Shown here one piece after another: positions 27,266 to 37,427 of a stretch of DNA of 64,000 bases. The notes beneath the pieces are model-generated. The model searched no databases. It was given only the letters and a program-made list of their open reading frames with translations, and was not told the origin of the DNA. This DNA is from Ensifer sesbaniae. Lineage in GTDB: Bacteria > Pseudomonadota > Alphaproteobacteria > Rhizobiales > Rhizobiaceae. Both the position numbers and the translations under genes were made by a program. The stretch is taken from NCBI RefSeq assembly GCF_013283665.1, contig NZ_JABEKU010000001.1, positions 1,984,001 to 2,048,000 of the forward strand. The letters run 5' to 3'. Numbering within the stretch: position 1 is the first letter of the stretch; each line of letters begins with the position of its first letter.

Positions 27266-28195
27266 ATGAGCAAACTGGATTTGAGCTGGGATTTCTACAG
27301 AAGCTTTCTCGCGGTGTTGCGGGAGGGATCGCTGTCCGCGGCCGCCCGCGAGCTCGGCCTGACGCAGCCGACCATCGGCCGGCACATAGATGCGATGGAA
27401 GCATCCCTTGGTTATCCGCTCTTCGTGCGGTCTCCGCACGGCCTGCTGCCGACCGAAGCCGCGCTGGCGCTCAGGCCCTATGCCGAGACGCTTTCCGCGA
27501 CATCGGCGGCGCTCCTGCGGGCCGCGTCCAGCCAGCGTGATGCCGTCAGCGGTACGGTGCGCATCAGTGCCAGCGAGGTCATCGGCATCGAGGTCCTGCC
27601 GCCGATCCTGGCGCAACTGCACGAGGACTATCCGGAACTGACGATCGAACTCTCCGCCTCCGATGCGGTCGAAGATCTGTTGCGCCAGGAGGCGGATATC
27701 GCGGTGCGCATGGTCGCGCCGGCGCAGGATGCCTTGATCGCCCGCCACCTCGGCGTCGTCCCCATCAGCTTTCACGCCCACCGCCGTTACATCGCGCGGC
27801 GCGGTATGCCTCAGGCACTGACCGATCTCGCCGATCACAGCCTGATCGGCTACGACCGGGAAACCGCGGCAATCCGGGCGATCATCGCGCGCTCGCCCGA
27901 ACTGCCGCCGGCAGGCTTTGCGCTGAAGGCTGACAGCAACCTTGCCCAATTGGCCGCGATCCGCGCCGGCTTCGGCATCGGCATCTGCCAGAACGGCCTG
28001 GCGGCGCGCGACCCCAATCTTCTCCCGGTGCTGCCGGGCCTCTTCGAGATGAAACTCGATACTTGGCTGGTAATGCACGAGAACCTGAAGTCGGCGCCGC
28101 GCTGCCGCGTCACGTTCGACGCACTGGCCAAGGGGCTGCGCGACTACATTCGCGGAGCGGCACCTGCGGCAGAGGACGGCGATGCTTCCGCCTAG
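27266..28195 (+). CDS. LysR-family transcriptional regulator
   Basis: A 309-aa LysR-type regulator: winged helix-turn-helix in the first 65 residues (LSWDFYRSFLAVLREGSLSAAARELGLTQPTIGRHIDAME) and an effector domain rich in the usual AxRMV and GxGIGIC motifs. It diverges from the epimerase-like gene with a 92-base shared promoter region, containing TATACT at 27252 upstream of this gene, so that gene is the natural target. The C-terminus ends in an acidic Ala/Glu/Asp tail. Effector unknown. Confidence 0.9.
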   Translation: MSKLDLSWDFYRSFLAVLREGSLSAAARELGLTQPTIGRHIDAMEASLGYPLFVRSPHGLLPTEAALALRPYAETLSATSAALLRAASSQRDAVSGTVRISASEVIGIEVLPPILAQLHEDYPELTIELSASDAVEDLLRQEADIAVRMVAPAQDALIARHLGVVPISFHAHRRYIARRGMPQALTDLADHSLIGYDRETAAIRAIIARSPELPPAGFALKADSNLAQLAAIRAGFGIGICQNGLAARDPNLLPVLPGLFEMKLDTWLVMHENLKSAPRCRVTFDALAKGLRDYIRGAAPAAEDGDASA

Positions 28196-28342
28196 CGCAG
28201 TGGTTGCCCGCCTGACGATGGAGACATCGCCTCCATCCGCGTCCACCGTGTCGAGCACGAGCGCGGATCGCGCCCAACAGACCCCGCTTCCTTCAGCAAG
28301 TTTGCGATCGTCGCGAAGGGCAGCTTCAAATCAGACAAGAGA

Positions 28343-28367
28343 AGAGCCCGCCAAGATGACGGGCTCT
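28343..28367 (-). terminator. gyrA terminator
   Basis: Perfect 8-bp stem AGAGCCCG (28343-28350) / CGGGCTCT (28360-28367), 9-base loop; on the minus strand followed by TCTCTTGTCTGATTT, 33 bases after the gyrA stop. Confidence 0.7.
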
Positions 28368-28399
28368 CAAATTTCTTGGGTTAGTCGATCGCGTGGCGG

Positions 28400-31177
28400 T
28401 TAGCCCTCGGATTCGGCTGGCGTTTCCGGCACGCCGTTGTCGACCGCTGCCTCCTCGCCTTCGTCTTCGCCGTCTGGCTCGCTGATGCGCTCGACCGAAA
28501 CGACCTTCTCGTCCTTGGCGGTCGAGAAGATGGTGACGCCCTTGGTCGCGCGGCTCGCAAGCCGGACGCCATTGATCGGAACGCGGATCAACTGGCCGCC
28601 ATCGGAGACGAGCATGATCTGGTCGTTGTCTTCGATCGGGAAGGCTGCAACCAGTTCGCCGATTTCCGCGGTCCGCGACGTATCGGTGGCACGGATGCCC
28701 TTGCCGCCACGACCGGAGGTGCGGAAGTCGTAGGATGACGAGCGCTTGCCGAAGCCCTTGGCCGAGACCGTCAGCACGAACTGTTCGCGTGCCTTGAGCT
28801 CCTCGTAGCGTTCGTTCGAAAGCTCGCCGCCATCGGTGACATCCTCGCCGACCAGCGCGATTTCTTCCTCGTCGCCGTTCGTCGCGCGCCGTTCTGCCGC
28901 CGCACGCTTCAGATAGGCAGCGCGCTCCCACGGTTCGGCGTCGACATGGCCAAGGATCGCCATCGAGATGATGCGGTCGCCGTCGCCGAGGTTGATGCCA
29001 CGAACGCCGATCGAGTTGCGGCCGGCAAAGACGCGCACGTCGTCGACCGGGAAGCGGATGCACTGGCCGAGCGCCGTCGTCAGCATGACGTCGTCATGCT
29101 CCGTGCACGTGTCGACGGACAGGATCTCGTCGCCCTCTTCCTCGAGCTTCATCGCGATCTTACCGTTGCGGTTGACCTGGACGAAGTCCGACAGCTTGTT
29201 GCGGCGAACCGTGCCTCGGGTCGTCGAGAACATGACGTCGAGGTTTTCCCAGGTCGCCTCGTCCTCCGGCAACGGCATGATGGTGGTGATGCGTTCGCCG
29301 GGCTCCAGCGGCAGCATGTTGATCAGCGCCTTGCCGCGTGACTGCGGCGTGCCGATCGGCAGGCGCCAGACCTTCTCCTTGTAGACGATGCCACGCGAGG
29401 AGAAGAACAGAACCGGCGTGTGGGTATTGGCAACGAATAGCCGGGTAACAAAATCCTCGTCCCTGGTCGCCATGCCCGAACGGCCCTTGCCGCCGCGACG
29501 CTGCGCCCGGTAGGTCGTCAACGGCACGCGCTTGATGTAGCCGAGATGCGAGACGGTCACGACCATGTCTTCACGGGCAATGAGGTCCTCATCGTCCATG
29601 TCCGGGCCGCCTTCCATGATCTCGGTGCGGCGCGGTGTGCCGAACTCGTCGCGGATGGCGATGAGCTCTTCCTTGACGATCGACATGATGCGCAGGCGCG
29701 ACGACAGGATGTCGAGGTAATCCTTGATTTCCTCGCCGATCTTGTTGAGTTCGTCGCCGATTTCATCGCGGCCGAGCGCGGTCAGGCGCTGCAGGCGCAG
29801 GTCGAGGATGGCGCGGGCCTGCTCTTCCGAGAGGTTGTAGGTGCCGTCCTCGTTGATGCGGTGACGCGGGTCGTCGATCAGGCGAATGAGGCTCTCGACG
29901 TCATGGGCCGGCCAGCGACGCTCCATCAGTTGCTCGCGCGCTGTCTGCGGGTCTGGCGCATGGCGGATGAGCTTGATGATTTCGTCGATATTGGCGACCG
30001 CGATGGCGAGACCGACGAGCACATGGGCCCGGTCGCGCGCCTTGCGCAGCAGGTATTTCGTGCGCCGGCTAACGACTTCTTCGCGGAACGAAACGAAGGC
30101 CCTGAGCATGTCGAGCAGCGTCATGTGCTCGGGCTTGCCGCCGTTCAGCGCCACCATGTTGCAGCCAAACGAGGTCTGCAGCGGCGTATAGCGGTAGAGC
30201 TGGTTCAGGATGACGTCGGCATTGGCGTCGCGCTTCAGTTCGATGACGACGCGATAGCCCTGACGGTCGGATTCGTCGCGCAGATCCGAGATGCCCTCGA
30301 TGCGCTTCTCGCGCACCAGTTCGGCCATCTTCTCGATCATCGTCGCCTTGTTCACCTGGAACGGGATCTCGGTGATGATGATCTGCTCGCGGTCGCCGCG
30401 CATCGGCTCGATATGGGCGCGGCCGCGCATGATGACCGAGCCGCGACCGGTCTCGTAGGCCGAGCGGATGCCGGAGCGGCCGAGGATCAGCGCGCCGGTC
30501 GGGAAGTCCGGCCCAGGGATGATTTCCATCAGTTCCGGCAATTCGATCGCCGGATTGTCGATCAGCGCGGCGCAACCGTCGATGACTTCGACGAGATTGT
30601 GCGGCGGGATGTTCGTCGCCATGCCGACGGCGATGCCGCCGGCGCCGTTGACGAGCAGGTTCGGGAACTTCGCGGGAACGACGGACGGCTCCTGCAGGGT
30701 GCCGTCATAGTTGTCGCGGAAGTCGACCGTTTCCTTGTCGAGGTCGTCGAGCAGGGAATGCGCTGCCTTCTGCAGGCGGCATTCGGTGTAGCGTTCCGCT
30801 GCCGGCGGGTCGCCGTCGACGGAACCGAAGTTGCCCTGGCCATCGATCAGCGGCAGGCGCAGAGACCAATCCTGCGCCATGCGTGCAAGCGCGTCGTAGA
30901 TCGCGGCGTTGCCGTGCGGGTGATACTTACCCATCACGTCCCCGGTGACGCGGGCGCATTTGACGTATTTCTTGTTCCAGTCGATGCCGAGCTCGCTCAT
31001 CCCGTAGAGGATGCGGCGGTGCACGGGTTTCAGACCGTCACGCACGTCGGGAAGCGCGCGGCTGACGATGACGCTCATCGCGTAATCGAGATAGGACCGC
31101 TGCATTTCCTCGATGATGGAAATCGGCTCGATGCCTGGCGGAGTTTTTCCGCCGCCGGGAGTGCTTTGCTCAGTCAA
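28400..31177 (-). CDS. gyrA: DNA gyrase subunit A
   Basis: GyrA (925 aa) is the breakage-reunion subunit of DNA gyrase. The active-site Tyr130 lies in [11 protein letters not shown] (E. coli Tyr122). The quinolone-resistance region reads [15 protein letters not shown], with Asn90, Ala91 and Asp95 at the E. coli 82, 83 and 87 positions, so the usual Ser83 is natively Ala. The C-terminal beta-pinwheel begins near residue 540 and contains the GyrA box QRRGGKG. A charged insert (about residues 770-800, [15 protein letters not shown]) and an acidic tail lengthen it beyond E. coli GyrA (875 aa), as is usual in Rhizobiales. A promoter is visible at 31214-31243. Confidence 0.98.
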   Translation of the reverse strand: MTEQSTPGGGKTPPGIEPISIIEEMQRSYLDYAMSVIVSRALPDVRDGLKPVHRRILYGMSELGIDWNKKYVKCARVTGDVMGKYHPHGNAAIYDALARMAQDWSLRLPLIDGQGNFGSVDGDPPAAERYTECRLQKAAHSLLDDLDKETVDFRDNYDGTLQEPSVVPAKFPNLLVNGAGGIAVGMATNIPPHNLVEVIDGCAALIDNPAIELPELMEIIPGPDFPTGALILGRSGIRSAYETGRGSVIMRGRAHIEPMRGDREQIIITEIPFQVNKATMIEKMAELVREKRIEGISDLRDESDRQGYRVVIELKRDANADVILNQLYRYTPLQTSFGCNMVALNGGKPEHMTLLDMLRAFVSFREEVVSRRTKYLLRKARDRAHVLVGLAIAVANIDEIIKLIRHAPDPQTAREQLMERRWPAHDVESLIRLIDDPRHRINEDGTYNLSEEQARAILDLRLQRLTALGRDEIGDELNKIGEEIKDYLDILSSRLRIMSIVKEELIAIRDEFGTPRRTEIMEGGPDMDDEDLIAREDMVVTVSHLGYIKRVPLTTYRAQRRGGKGRSGMATRDEDFVTRLFVANTHTPVLFFSSRGIVYKEKVWRLPIGTPQSRGKALINMLPLEPGERITTIMPLPEDEATWENLDVMFSTTRGTVRRNKLSDFVQVNRNGKIAMKLEEEGDEILSVDTCTEHDDVMLTTALGQCIRFPVDDVRVFAGRNSIGVRGINLGDGDRIISMAILGHVDAEPWERAAYLKRAAAERRATNGDEEEIALVGEDVTDGGELSNERYEELKAREQFVLTVSAKGFGKRSSSYDFRTSGRGGKGIRATDTSRTAEIGELVAAFPIEDNDQIMLVSDGGQLIRVPINGVRLASRATKGVTIFSTAKDEKVVSVERISEPDGEDEGEEAAVDNGVPETPAESEG

Positions 31178-31597
31178 TGGTGATCACGATCTTTGTTCAG
31201 AATCAGTCGGATATTTATAGCGGATTGCCACCGGAATCGCCAATTTGCGGCCCACGGCACCACTCGTCCGCCCAAGTGTGAAGATTTCACTGTAACGTTT
31301 TGATTCACTGCATGATTCGCTCGGTGATCCAGATCAGGAGCCGGCGAGCCATGCGGCAGTTGTGAACAGTCTTTTGCCGCCGGAGGAGGCTTTTCTAGGG
31401 CATTGCGCGGCAAATCGGAAGACCCCCGCCGCCAATCGCCGCGGCGCCGCGCATTTGCGGGCCGCTCGCCGCAAGGAATTGCTCATTAAGTCATTGCTGA
31501 GACTTTGTTTGCCGCCCTCTTTCCAAGCGCTCGCGGCTTGCCTAACAATGCCCCATGCCACCGGGAAAACCCGGGGCGAATCCGGAAGGGGAAACGG
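31178..31597. other. Intergenic region between gyrA and marC
   Basis: 420 bases between divergent genes. It holds the gyrA promoter (31214-31243) and the marC ribosome site; reading frames here show no family resemblance. I see nothing else. Confidence 0.55.
31214..31243 (-). promoter_or_regulatory. Candidate gyrA promoter
   Basis: On the minus strand TTGGCG (31243-31238), 18-base spacer, TATAAA (31219-31214), giving an RNA start about 30 bases before the gyrA ATG. Confidence 0.5.
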
Positions 31598-32227
31598 ATG
31601 TTCAATATCGACCTCCTGGTCAATGCGCTCACCACGCTTCTCGTCACCCTCGATCCGCCCGGCCTCGCGCCAATCTTCCTGAGCCTGACGGTCGGCCTCA
31701 GCCGGCAGGAGCGCTTTCAGGTGGCCACGCGCGGCTCGCTGATCGCCTTCTTCATTCTCGCCGCCTTCGCGCTCTTCGGTAATGGCATTCTCGGTCTGCT
31801 CGGCATCTCGATCGGCGCCTTCCGCATCGCCGGCGGCCTGCTGCTCTTCTGGATCTCCTTCGAGATGATTTTCGAGAAGCGGCAGGAACGCAAGGAAAAG
31901 ACCGGCGAGAACGCAACCGCCAAGGACCACATCCACAACATCGCGGTCTTCCCGCTCGCCCTGCCCTTGATTGCCGGGCCAGGCGCGATCTCGGCGACGA
32001 TCCTGCTTGCCGGCTCGTTTCCGACGGCCGTGGAGCGCACGCAGCTCATCATCGTCATCGCGCTGTCGATCTTGAGCCTCTTCCTGGCGCTCGTGATCGC
32101 CGAGCGCATCGACCGGTTTCTCGGCGTCACCGGCCGGGCCATCCTGACCCGCCTGCTCGGCGTCATCCTGGCGGCTCTTGCCGTCCAGTTCGTCGTCGAC
32201 GGTGTCAAATCCGCCATGGCCCTCTAG
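31598..32227 (+). CDS. MarC-family integral membrane protein
   Basis: A 209-aa polytopic inner-membrane protein of the MarC (UPF0056) family with about six membrane helices. It has the conserved LLVTLDPPGLAPIFLSL near residue 15, a charged cytoplasmic loop (EKRQERKEKTGENATAKDH), then FPLALPLIAGPGAISATILLA. ATG 31598 is preceded by GGAAGGGGAA; the longer reading from 31505 has no family match. The physiological role of MarC proteins is unresolved (amino-acid transport has been proposed). Located between gyrA and ssb as in related rhizobia. Confidence 0.9.
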   Translation: MFNIDLLVNALTTLLVTLDPPGLAPIFLSLTVGLSRQERFQVATRGSLIAFFILAAFALFGNGILGLLGISIGAFRIAGGLLLFWISFEMIFEKRQERKEKTGENATAKDHIHNIAVFPLALPLIAGPGAISATILLAGSFPTAVERTQLIIVIALSILSLFLALVIAERIDRFLGVTGRAILTRLLGVILAALAVQFVVDGVKSAMAL

Positions 32228-32277
32228 GCCGACGATCTGAAGTCATCGCGAGACGACGGTGGTTTCCGTACAAACAG

Positions 32278-32307
32278 AAACGCCGTGCCCAAACGGACAC
32301 GGCGTTT
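32278..32307. terminator. Bidirectional terminator between marC and ssb
   Basis: AAACGCCGTG (32278-32287) / CACGGCGTTT (32298-32307); a further partial pairing closes the stem. T-rich flanks on the minus side (GTTTCTGTTTG). Between converging genes. Confidence 0.7.
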
Positions 32308-32333
32308 GAAACAGTGCGGGTTGGCTACAACGA

Positions 32334-32882
32334 TCAGAACGGAATATCGTCGTCCATATCGCGCGAGAAGCCGCCGCCCTGGCCCTGGCCACCCTGGCCG
32401 CCGGAGCGTCCGCCGCCGGACGACTGGCGCGGCTGATCGTAATCGTCGTAACCGCCGCCGCCACCGCCGTAGCTGCTGCCGCCGAAGTCGCCGCCGCCAC
32501 CACGGCTGACGCCGGAGCCGCCGCCCTCGCCGCGGCCGTCAAGCATCGTCAGCGTCGAGTTGAAGCCCTGCAGCACGACTTCCGTGGAATAGCGGTCGTT
32601 GCCGTTCTGGTCTTGCCACTTGCGGGTCTGCAGCGCGCCTTCGATGTAGAGCTTGGCGCCCTTCTTCACATATTGCTCGACGACCTTGCAGAGGCCCTCG
32701 TTGAAGACCACGACGGTGTGCCATTCGGTCTTCTCACGACGCTCGCCGCTGTTGCGGTCGCGCCAGGATTCCGAGGTTGCGATGCGCAGGTTGGCGATCG
32801 GCCGGCCGTCCTGCGTGCGCCGGATTTCCGGGTCTGCCCCGACATTTCCGATCAAGATCACCTTGTTGACGCTTCCAGCCAT
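32334..32882 (-). CDS. ssb: Single-stranded DNA-binding protein
   Basis: SSB (182 aa) coats single-stranded DNA in replication, repair and recombination. N-terminal OB fold from VNKVILIGNVGADPEIRRTQDG to about residue 115 (including WHTVVVFNEGLCKVVEQYVKKG), a Gly-rich disordered linker (residues 118-170) and the acidic tip DMDDDIPF that recruits partner proteins. It diverges from uvrA across a 279-base gap that contains an alphaproteobacterial SOS box, so both are probably LexA-controlled. Confidence 0.98.
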   Translation of the reverse strand: MAGSVNKVILIGNVGADPEIRRTQDGRPIANLRIATSESWRDRNSGERREKTEWHTVVVFNEGLCKVVEQYVKKGAKLYIEGALQTRKWQDQNGNDRYSTEVVLQGFNSTLTMLDGRGEGGGSGVSRGGGGDFGGSSYGGGGGGYDDYDQPRQSSGGGRSGGQGGQGQGGGFSRDMDDDIPF

Positions 32883-33020
32883 GTTGCTTTTCCCGTGGTT
32901 TCACCGGACCTTAGGCCCGGCTTGGAATTTCAAGAGCGCGCATCTTAGCGGCCAGATGCCGCCGATACGCCCCGCCTCGCACATAATCCACAACAGTTTT
33001 GGTCGTTTTATGGGCGATTT

Positions 33021-33035
33021 GTTCTTTCTTTGTTC
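33021..33035. promoter_or_regulatory. LexA (SOS) box between ssb and uvrA
   Basis: GTTC (33021-33024), seven bases TTTCTTT, GTTC (33032-33035): exact GTTC-N7-GTTC, the alphaproteobacterial LexA operator. It lies in the divergent ssb/uvrA promoter region, with TATGAT at 33047-33052 as a possible uvrA -10. Confidence 0.85.
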
Positions 33036-33161
33036 TAGTATTTGGCTATGATCCTGTCAACCGACTCGAATTGGCCGCCTCTTTTGCCGATTGCGCCTCG
33101 ACATGGGCGTTAGCGTCATTACATAGGGGGCTTTCAACCGACATGCAAAAGCTGGCTTCCG

Positions 33162-36083
33162 ATGAGTGAACTCAAGACCATCTCCATTCGTGGTGCGCGT
33201 GAGCACAATCTGAAAGGCATCGACCTCGATCTGCCGCGCAACAAGCTGATCGTGATGACCGGCCTATCCGGCTCTGGCAAGTCCTCGCTCGCCTTCGATA
33301 CGATCTATGCCGAGGGGCAGCGTCGCTATGTCGAGAGCCTGTCGGCCTATGCGCGCCAGTTCCTCGAGATGATGCAGAAGCCGGATGTCGACCAGATCGA
33401 CGGCCTGTCGCCGGCGATTTCTATCGAGCAGAAGACGACCTCGCGCAACCCGCGTTCGACGGTCGGCACGGTCACGGAAATCTACGACTATATGCGCCTG
33501 CTCTTCGCGCGCGTCGGCGTGCCCTATTCGCCGGCGACGGGCCTGCCGATCGAGAGCCAGACGGTCAGCCAGATGGTCGATCGGGTGCTGGAGTTCGGCG
33601 AAGGCACGCGTCTTTATATCCTCGCGCCGCTCGTTCGCGGCCGCAAGGGCGAGTACAAGAAGGAACTCGCCGAGCTGATGAAGAAGGGCTTTCAGCGCGT
33701 CAAGGTCGACGGCACCTTCTACGAGATCGCCGAAGTTCCGGCGCTCGACAAGAAGTACAAGCACGACATCGACGTCGTGGTCGACCGCGTCGTCGTGCGG
33801 CCGGATCTCGCTTCGCGCCTCGCCGACAGCCTCGAGACCTGCCTGACGCTGGCCGACGGGCTTGCGATTGCCGAATTCGCCGACAAGCCGCTGCCGCCGG
33901 AAGAAACGGCTGCAGGCGGCTCGGCCAACAAGTCGCTGAACGAGACCCACGAGCGCGTGTTGTTTTCGGAAAAATTCGCCTGCCCGGTCTCCGGTTTCAC
34001 GATCTCCGAGATCGAGCCGCGCCTGTTCTCGTTCAACAATCCTTTCGGCGCCTGCCCGACCTGTGACGGTCTCGGCAGCCAGCAGAAGATCGACGTGGCG
34101 CTGATCGTTCCGGAGGAGCACAGGACCTTGCGCGACGGCGCGATCGCGCCCTGGGCCAAGTCGTCCTCGCCCTACTACAACCAGACGCTGGAGGCGCTCG
34201 GCAAGGCCTTCGGCTTCAAGCTCGGTAACCGTTGGAACGAATTGTCTTCGGCCGCGCAGAATGCGATCCTGCACGGAACGGAAGAGAAGATCGTCTTCCA
34301 CTATGAGGACGGCGCCCGCTCCTACAACACCACCAAGAATTTCGAAGGCATCGTGCCCAATCTCGAGCGCCGCTGGAAGGAAACCGATAGCGCCTGGGCG
34401 CGCGAAGAGATCGAACGTTACATGTCGGCCGCCCCCTGCCCGGCCTGCGCCGGTTTCCGCCTGAAGCCCGAGGCGCTGGCGGTCAAGATCGACAAGCTGC
34501 ACATCGGTCAGGTCACCGAGATGTCGATCCGCGTTGCGCGCGACTGGTTCGAGGCGCTGCCGGCGCATCTCAATACCAAGCAGAACGAAATCGCCGTCCG
34601 CATCCTCAAGGAGATCCGCGACCGTCTGCGCTTCCTCAACGACGTCGGCCTCGAATATCTCAGCCTGTCGCGCAACTCCGGCACCCTCTCGGGCGGTGAA
34701 AGCCAGCGTATCCGGCTTGCCTCGCAGATCGGCTCGGGCCTCACGGGCGTGCTCTACGTGCTCGACGAACCGTCGATCGGGCTGCACCAGCGCGACAACG
34801 CCCGCCTGCTCGAAACGCTCCGGCATCTGCGCGATATCGGCAATACCGTGATCGTCGTCGAGCACGACGAGGACGCGATCCTGACGGCCGATTATGTCGT
34901 CGACATCGGCCCGGCCGCGGGCATCCATGGCGGCGAGGTCATCGCGCAAGGGTCTCCGTCGGACATCATGGCCAATCCGAAATCGCTGACCGGCAAGTAT
35001 CTTTCCGGCGAGCTTTCGGTCGCGGTTCCCTCGGAACGTCGTAAGCCGAAGAAGAAGAAGGAAATCACCGTCGTCGGCGCCCGCGCCAACAACCTGAAGA
35101 ACGTCACCGCCTCGATCCCGCTCGGTGTCTTCACCGCCGTGACCGGTGTGTCCGGCGGCGGCAAGTCGACCTTCCTGATCGAAACGCTCTACAAGGCCGC
35201 TGCCCGCCGTATCATGGGCGCGCGCGAGAACCCGGCGGAGCACGACCGCATCGATGGCTTCGAGCATATCGACAAGGTGATCGACATCGACCAGTCGCCG
35301 ATCGGCCGCACGCCGCGCTCCAACCCGGCGACCTATACCGGCGCCTTCACGCCGATCCGCGACTGGTTTGCCGGTCTGCCGGAGGCCAAGGCACGCGGCT
35401 ACCAGCCGGGCCGCTTCTCGTTCAACGTCAAGGGTGGCCGCTGCGAGGCCTGTCAGGGCGACGGCGTCATCAAGATCGAAATGCACTTCCTTCCGGACGT
35501 CTACGTCACCTGCGACGTCTGCCACGGCAAGCGTTACAACCGCGAAACGCTCGACGTGCACTTCAAGGGCAAGTCCATTGCCGACGTGCTCGACATGACG
35601 GTCGAGGAAGGCGTGGAGTTCTTTGCCGCCGTCCCCGCCGTGCGCGACAAGCTGGTGACGCTGAACCAGGTGGGCCTCGGCTACATCAAGGTCGGGCAGC
35701 AGGCAAACACGCTTTCAGGCGGTGAAGCCCAGCGCGTCAAGCTGGCGAAGGAACTGTCGAAGCGCTCCACCGGCCGTACGCTCTACATTCTCGACGAGCC
35801 GACAACCGGCTTGCATTTCCATGACGTAGCCAAGCTTCTTGAAGTTCTGCATGAACTTGTGAACCAGGGCAATTCCGTCGTCGTCATCGAGCACAATCTC
35901 GAGGTCATCAAGACCGCCGACTGGATCATCGACTTCGGTCCCGAAGGTGGCGATGGCGGCGGCGAGGTCATCGCCAAGGGTACGCCTGAGGAGGTGGTCA
36001 AGGAGAAGCGCTCCTATACCGGCCAGTTCCTCAAGGAGCTTCTCGAGCGCCGGCCGATGAAGAAGGTCGAGGCGGCGGAGTGA
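33162..36083 (+). CDS. uvrA: Excinuclease ABC subunit A
   Basis: UvrA (973 aa), the damage-recognition ATPase of nucleotide excision repair. Two ABC ATPase modules: Walker [10 protein letters not shown] near residue 33 and GVSGGGKST near 665, with ABC signatures [12 protein letters not shown] and [12 protein letters not shown]. Zinc-binding clusters include CPTCDGLGS and the CEACQGDG ... [10 protein letters not shown] pair. The interaction region starts [27 protein letters not shown]. Length is typical of rhizobial UvrA. Expression is expected to be SOS-inducible from the box at 33021-33035. Confidence 0.98.
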   Translation: MSELKTISIRGAREHNLKGIDLDLPRNKLIVMTGLSGSGKSSLAFDTIYAEGQRRYVESLSAYARQFLEMMQKPDVDQIDGLSPAISIEQKTTSRNPRSTVGTVTEIYDYMRLLFARVGVPYSPATGLPIESQTVSQMVDRVLEFGEGTRLYILAPLVRGRKGEYKKELAELMKKGFQRVKVDGTFYEIAEVPALDKKYKHDIDVVVDRVVVRPDLASRLADSLETCLTLADGLAIAEFADKPLPPEETAAGGSANKSLNETHERVLFSEKFACPVSGFTISEIEPRLFSFNNPFGACPTCDGLGSQQKIDVALIVPEEHRTLRDGAIAPWAKSSSPYYNQTLEALGKAFGFKLGNRWNELSSAAQNAILHGTEEKIVFHYEDGARSYNTTKNFEGIVPNLERRWKETDSAWAREEIERYMSAAPCPACAGFRLKPEALAVKIDKLHIGQVTEMSIRVARDWFEALPAHLNTKQNEIAVRILKEIRDRLRFLNDVGLEYLSLSRNSGTLSGGESQRIRLASQIGSGLTGVLYVLDEPSIGLHQRDNARLLETLRHLRDIGNTVIVVEHDEDAILTADYVVDIGPAAGIHGGEVIAQGSPSDIMANPKSLTGKYLSGELSVAVPSERRKPKKKKEITVVGARANNLKNVTASIPLGVFTAVTGVSGGGKSTFLIETLYKAAARRIMGARENPAEHDRIDGFEHIDKVIDIDQSPIGRTPRSNPATYTGAFTPIRDWFAGLPEAKARGYQPGRFSFNVKGGRCEACQGDGVIKIEMHFLPDVYVTCDVCHGKRYNRETLDVHFKGKSIADVLDMTVEEGVEFFAAVPAVRDKLVTLNQVGLGYIKVGQQANTLSGGEAQRVKLAKELSKRSTGRTLYILDEPTTGLHFHDVAKLLEVLHELVNQGNSVVVIEHNLEVIKTADWIIDFGPEGGDGGGEVIAKGTPEEVVKEKRSYTGQFLKELLERRPMKKVEAAE

Positions 36084-36125
36084 TCGCCTCGACGCCGATC
36101 GACAACCGCAAGGAGTGATCGCGGC

Positions 36126-36581
36126 ATGATGCGGCCTGCTCGTCTGGAGGATCTGGCTGCTGTGCAAAGCCTGACCGAGGCGGCCTACGAGCCCTACCGG
36201 GCGCTTCTTGGCGGGCCGCCGCTCCCGGTCACCGAGGACTACGGCCCACGCATTGTCAGCGGCGAGGTTTGGCTTCGGGAGCGAGATGATGTTGTCGTGG
36301 CGCTTGCCGTCTTCGAGCGGCACGCCGATCACCTGCTGATCTTCAGCATTGCCGTCGCGCCTGGCTGTCAGGGCCAGGGGCTCGGTATCGAACTCCTGCA
36401 ATTCCTGGATGGCAAGGCCGCCGAGTGGAACTTGCCGGAGGTGCGGCTCTATACCAATTCACGCATGGAGCGAAACATCGCGCTCTATCGCGCCTATGGA
36501 TTTCAAGAAACGGGTCGCAGACCCAATCCCTATCGTCCAGGGTGGACGCTCGTGGACATGACGAAATCGATCAAAGACTGA
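36126..36581 (+). CDS. GNAT acetyltransferase
   Basis: A 151-aa GNAT-fold acetyltransferase. The core runs LLIFSIAVAPGCQGQGLGIELLQFLDGKA, where QGQGLG is the acetyl-CoA pyrophosphate loop (Q/R-x-x-G-x-G/A), and ends with LYTNSRMERNIALYRAYGFQETGRR, a typical C-terminal motif of small-molecule or N-terminal acetyltransferases. It starts 42 bases after uvrA in the same direction and precedes the DUF72 gene, so it may be read from the uvrA transcript. Substrate unknown. Confidence 0.87.
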   Translation: MMRPARLEDLAAVQSLTEAAYEPYRALLGGPPLPVTEDYGPRIVSGEVWLRERDDVVVALAVFERHADHLLIFSIAVAPGCQGQGLGIELLQFLDGKAAEWNLPEVRLYTNSRMERNIALYRAYGFQETGRRPNPYRPGWTLVDMTKSIKD

Positions 36582-36623
36582 AAAGCACGCGGTCAAGCGA
36601 TGACCGTTGTCGAGGAGGATGGC

Positions 36624-37427
36624 ATGGCAAAATCCGGAAAGATCCGCGTTGGTATCGGCGGCTGGACCTTCGAGCCCTGGGAGGGCACCTTCTATCCGAG
36701 CGGGCTCGCGAAGAAGCGCCAGCTCGAATACGCAAGCAAACAGCTTCGCGCGATCGAGGTGAACGGCACCTATTACTCCTCGCAAAAGCCCGAGACCTTC
36801 GCCAAGTGGGCCTCCGAAGTGCCCGAGGATTTCATCTTTTCGTTGAAGGCGAGCCGTTTCGTCACCAACCGCAAGGTTCTCTCGGAAGCCGGTGAATCCA
36901 TGGAGCGATTCCTGACGCAAGGCTTGACCGAACTCGGCCCCCATCTCGGGCCGATCCTCTGGCAGTTCGCGCCGACAAAGAAGTTCGAACCCGACGACTT
37001 CGAGGGTTTTCTGAAACTTCTGCCCGAGAAGCAGGACGGGCTTGCGCTGCGCCACGTGGTCGAGGTCCGCAATCCCACCTTCCAGGTTCCGGAATTCGTG
37101 GCCCTGCTGGAGAAATACGGCGTTGCCGTGGTGCTCGCCGAACACGCGGATTATCCGATGATCGCCGACGTTACCGCCGATTTCGTCTATCTCCGCCTGC
37201 AGAAGGGCAGCGACGACATCGAGACCTGCTATGCGGCCGACAAGCTCGACCTCTGGGCCGAGCGCGCCAAGGCCTTCGCAAGCGGCGACGAGCCGAGCGG
37301 GCTCGACAAGAGCGCTCCGGAGCGCAAGGTCGCGAAGGAGCCGCGCGACGTGTTCGCCTACTTCATCACCGAGGGCAAGGTGAATGCGCCGAACGGTGCC
37401 CGTGAGTTGCAGAAACGCGTCGATTGA
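36624..37427 (+). CDS. DUF72 (YecE-like) family protein
   Basis: A 267-aa DUF72 protein, a TIM-barrel-like family of unknown activity. Family marks are the N-terminal IRVGIGGWTFEPWEGTFYP, the FIFSLKASRFVTNRK stretch, the LGPILWQFAPTKKF segment, and DVFAYFITEGKVNAPNGA at the end (in place of the usual YFNN-like motif). ATG 36624 has GAGGAGG at 36612-36618; the earlier ATG at 36600 is less well placed. It follows the GNAT gene by 42 bases and may share its transcript. Confidence 0.88.
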   Translation: MAKSGKIRVGIGGWTFEPWEGTFYPSGLAKKRQLEYASKQLRAIEVNGTYYSSQKPETFAKWASEVPEDFIFSLKASRFVTNRKVLSEAGESMERFLTQGLTELGPHLGPILWQFAPTKKFEPDDFEGFLKLLPEKQDGLALRHVVEVRNPTFQVPEFVALLEKYGVAVVLAEHADYPMIADVTADFVYLRLQKGSDDIETCYAADKLDLWAERAKAFASGDEPSGLDKSAPERKVAKEPRDVFAYFITEGKVNAPNGARELQKRVD

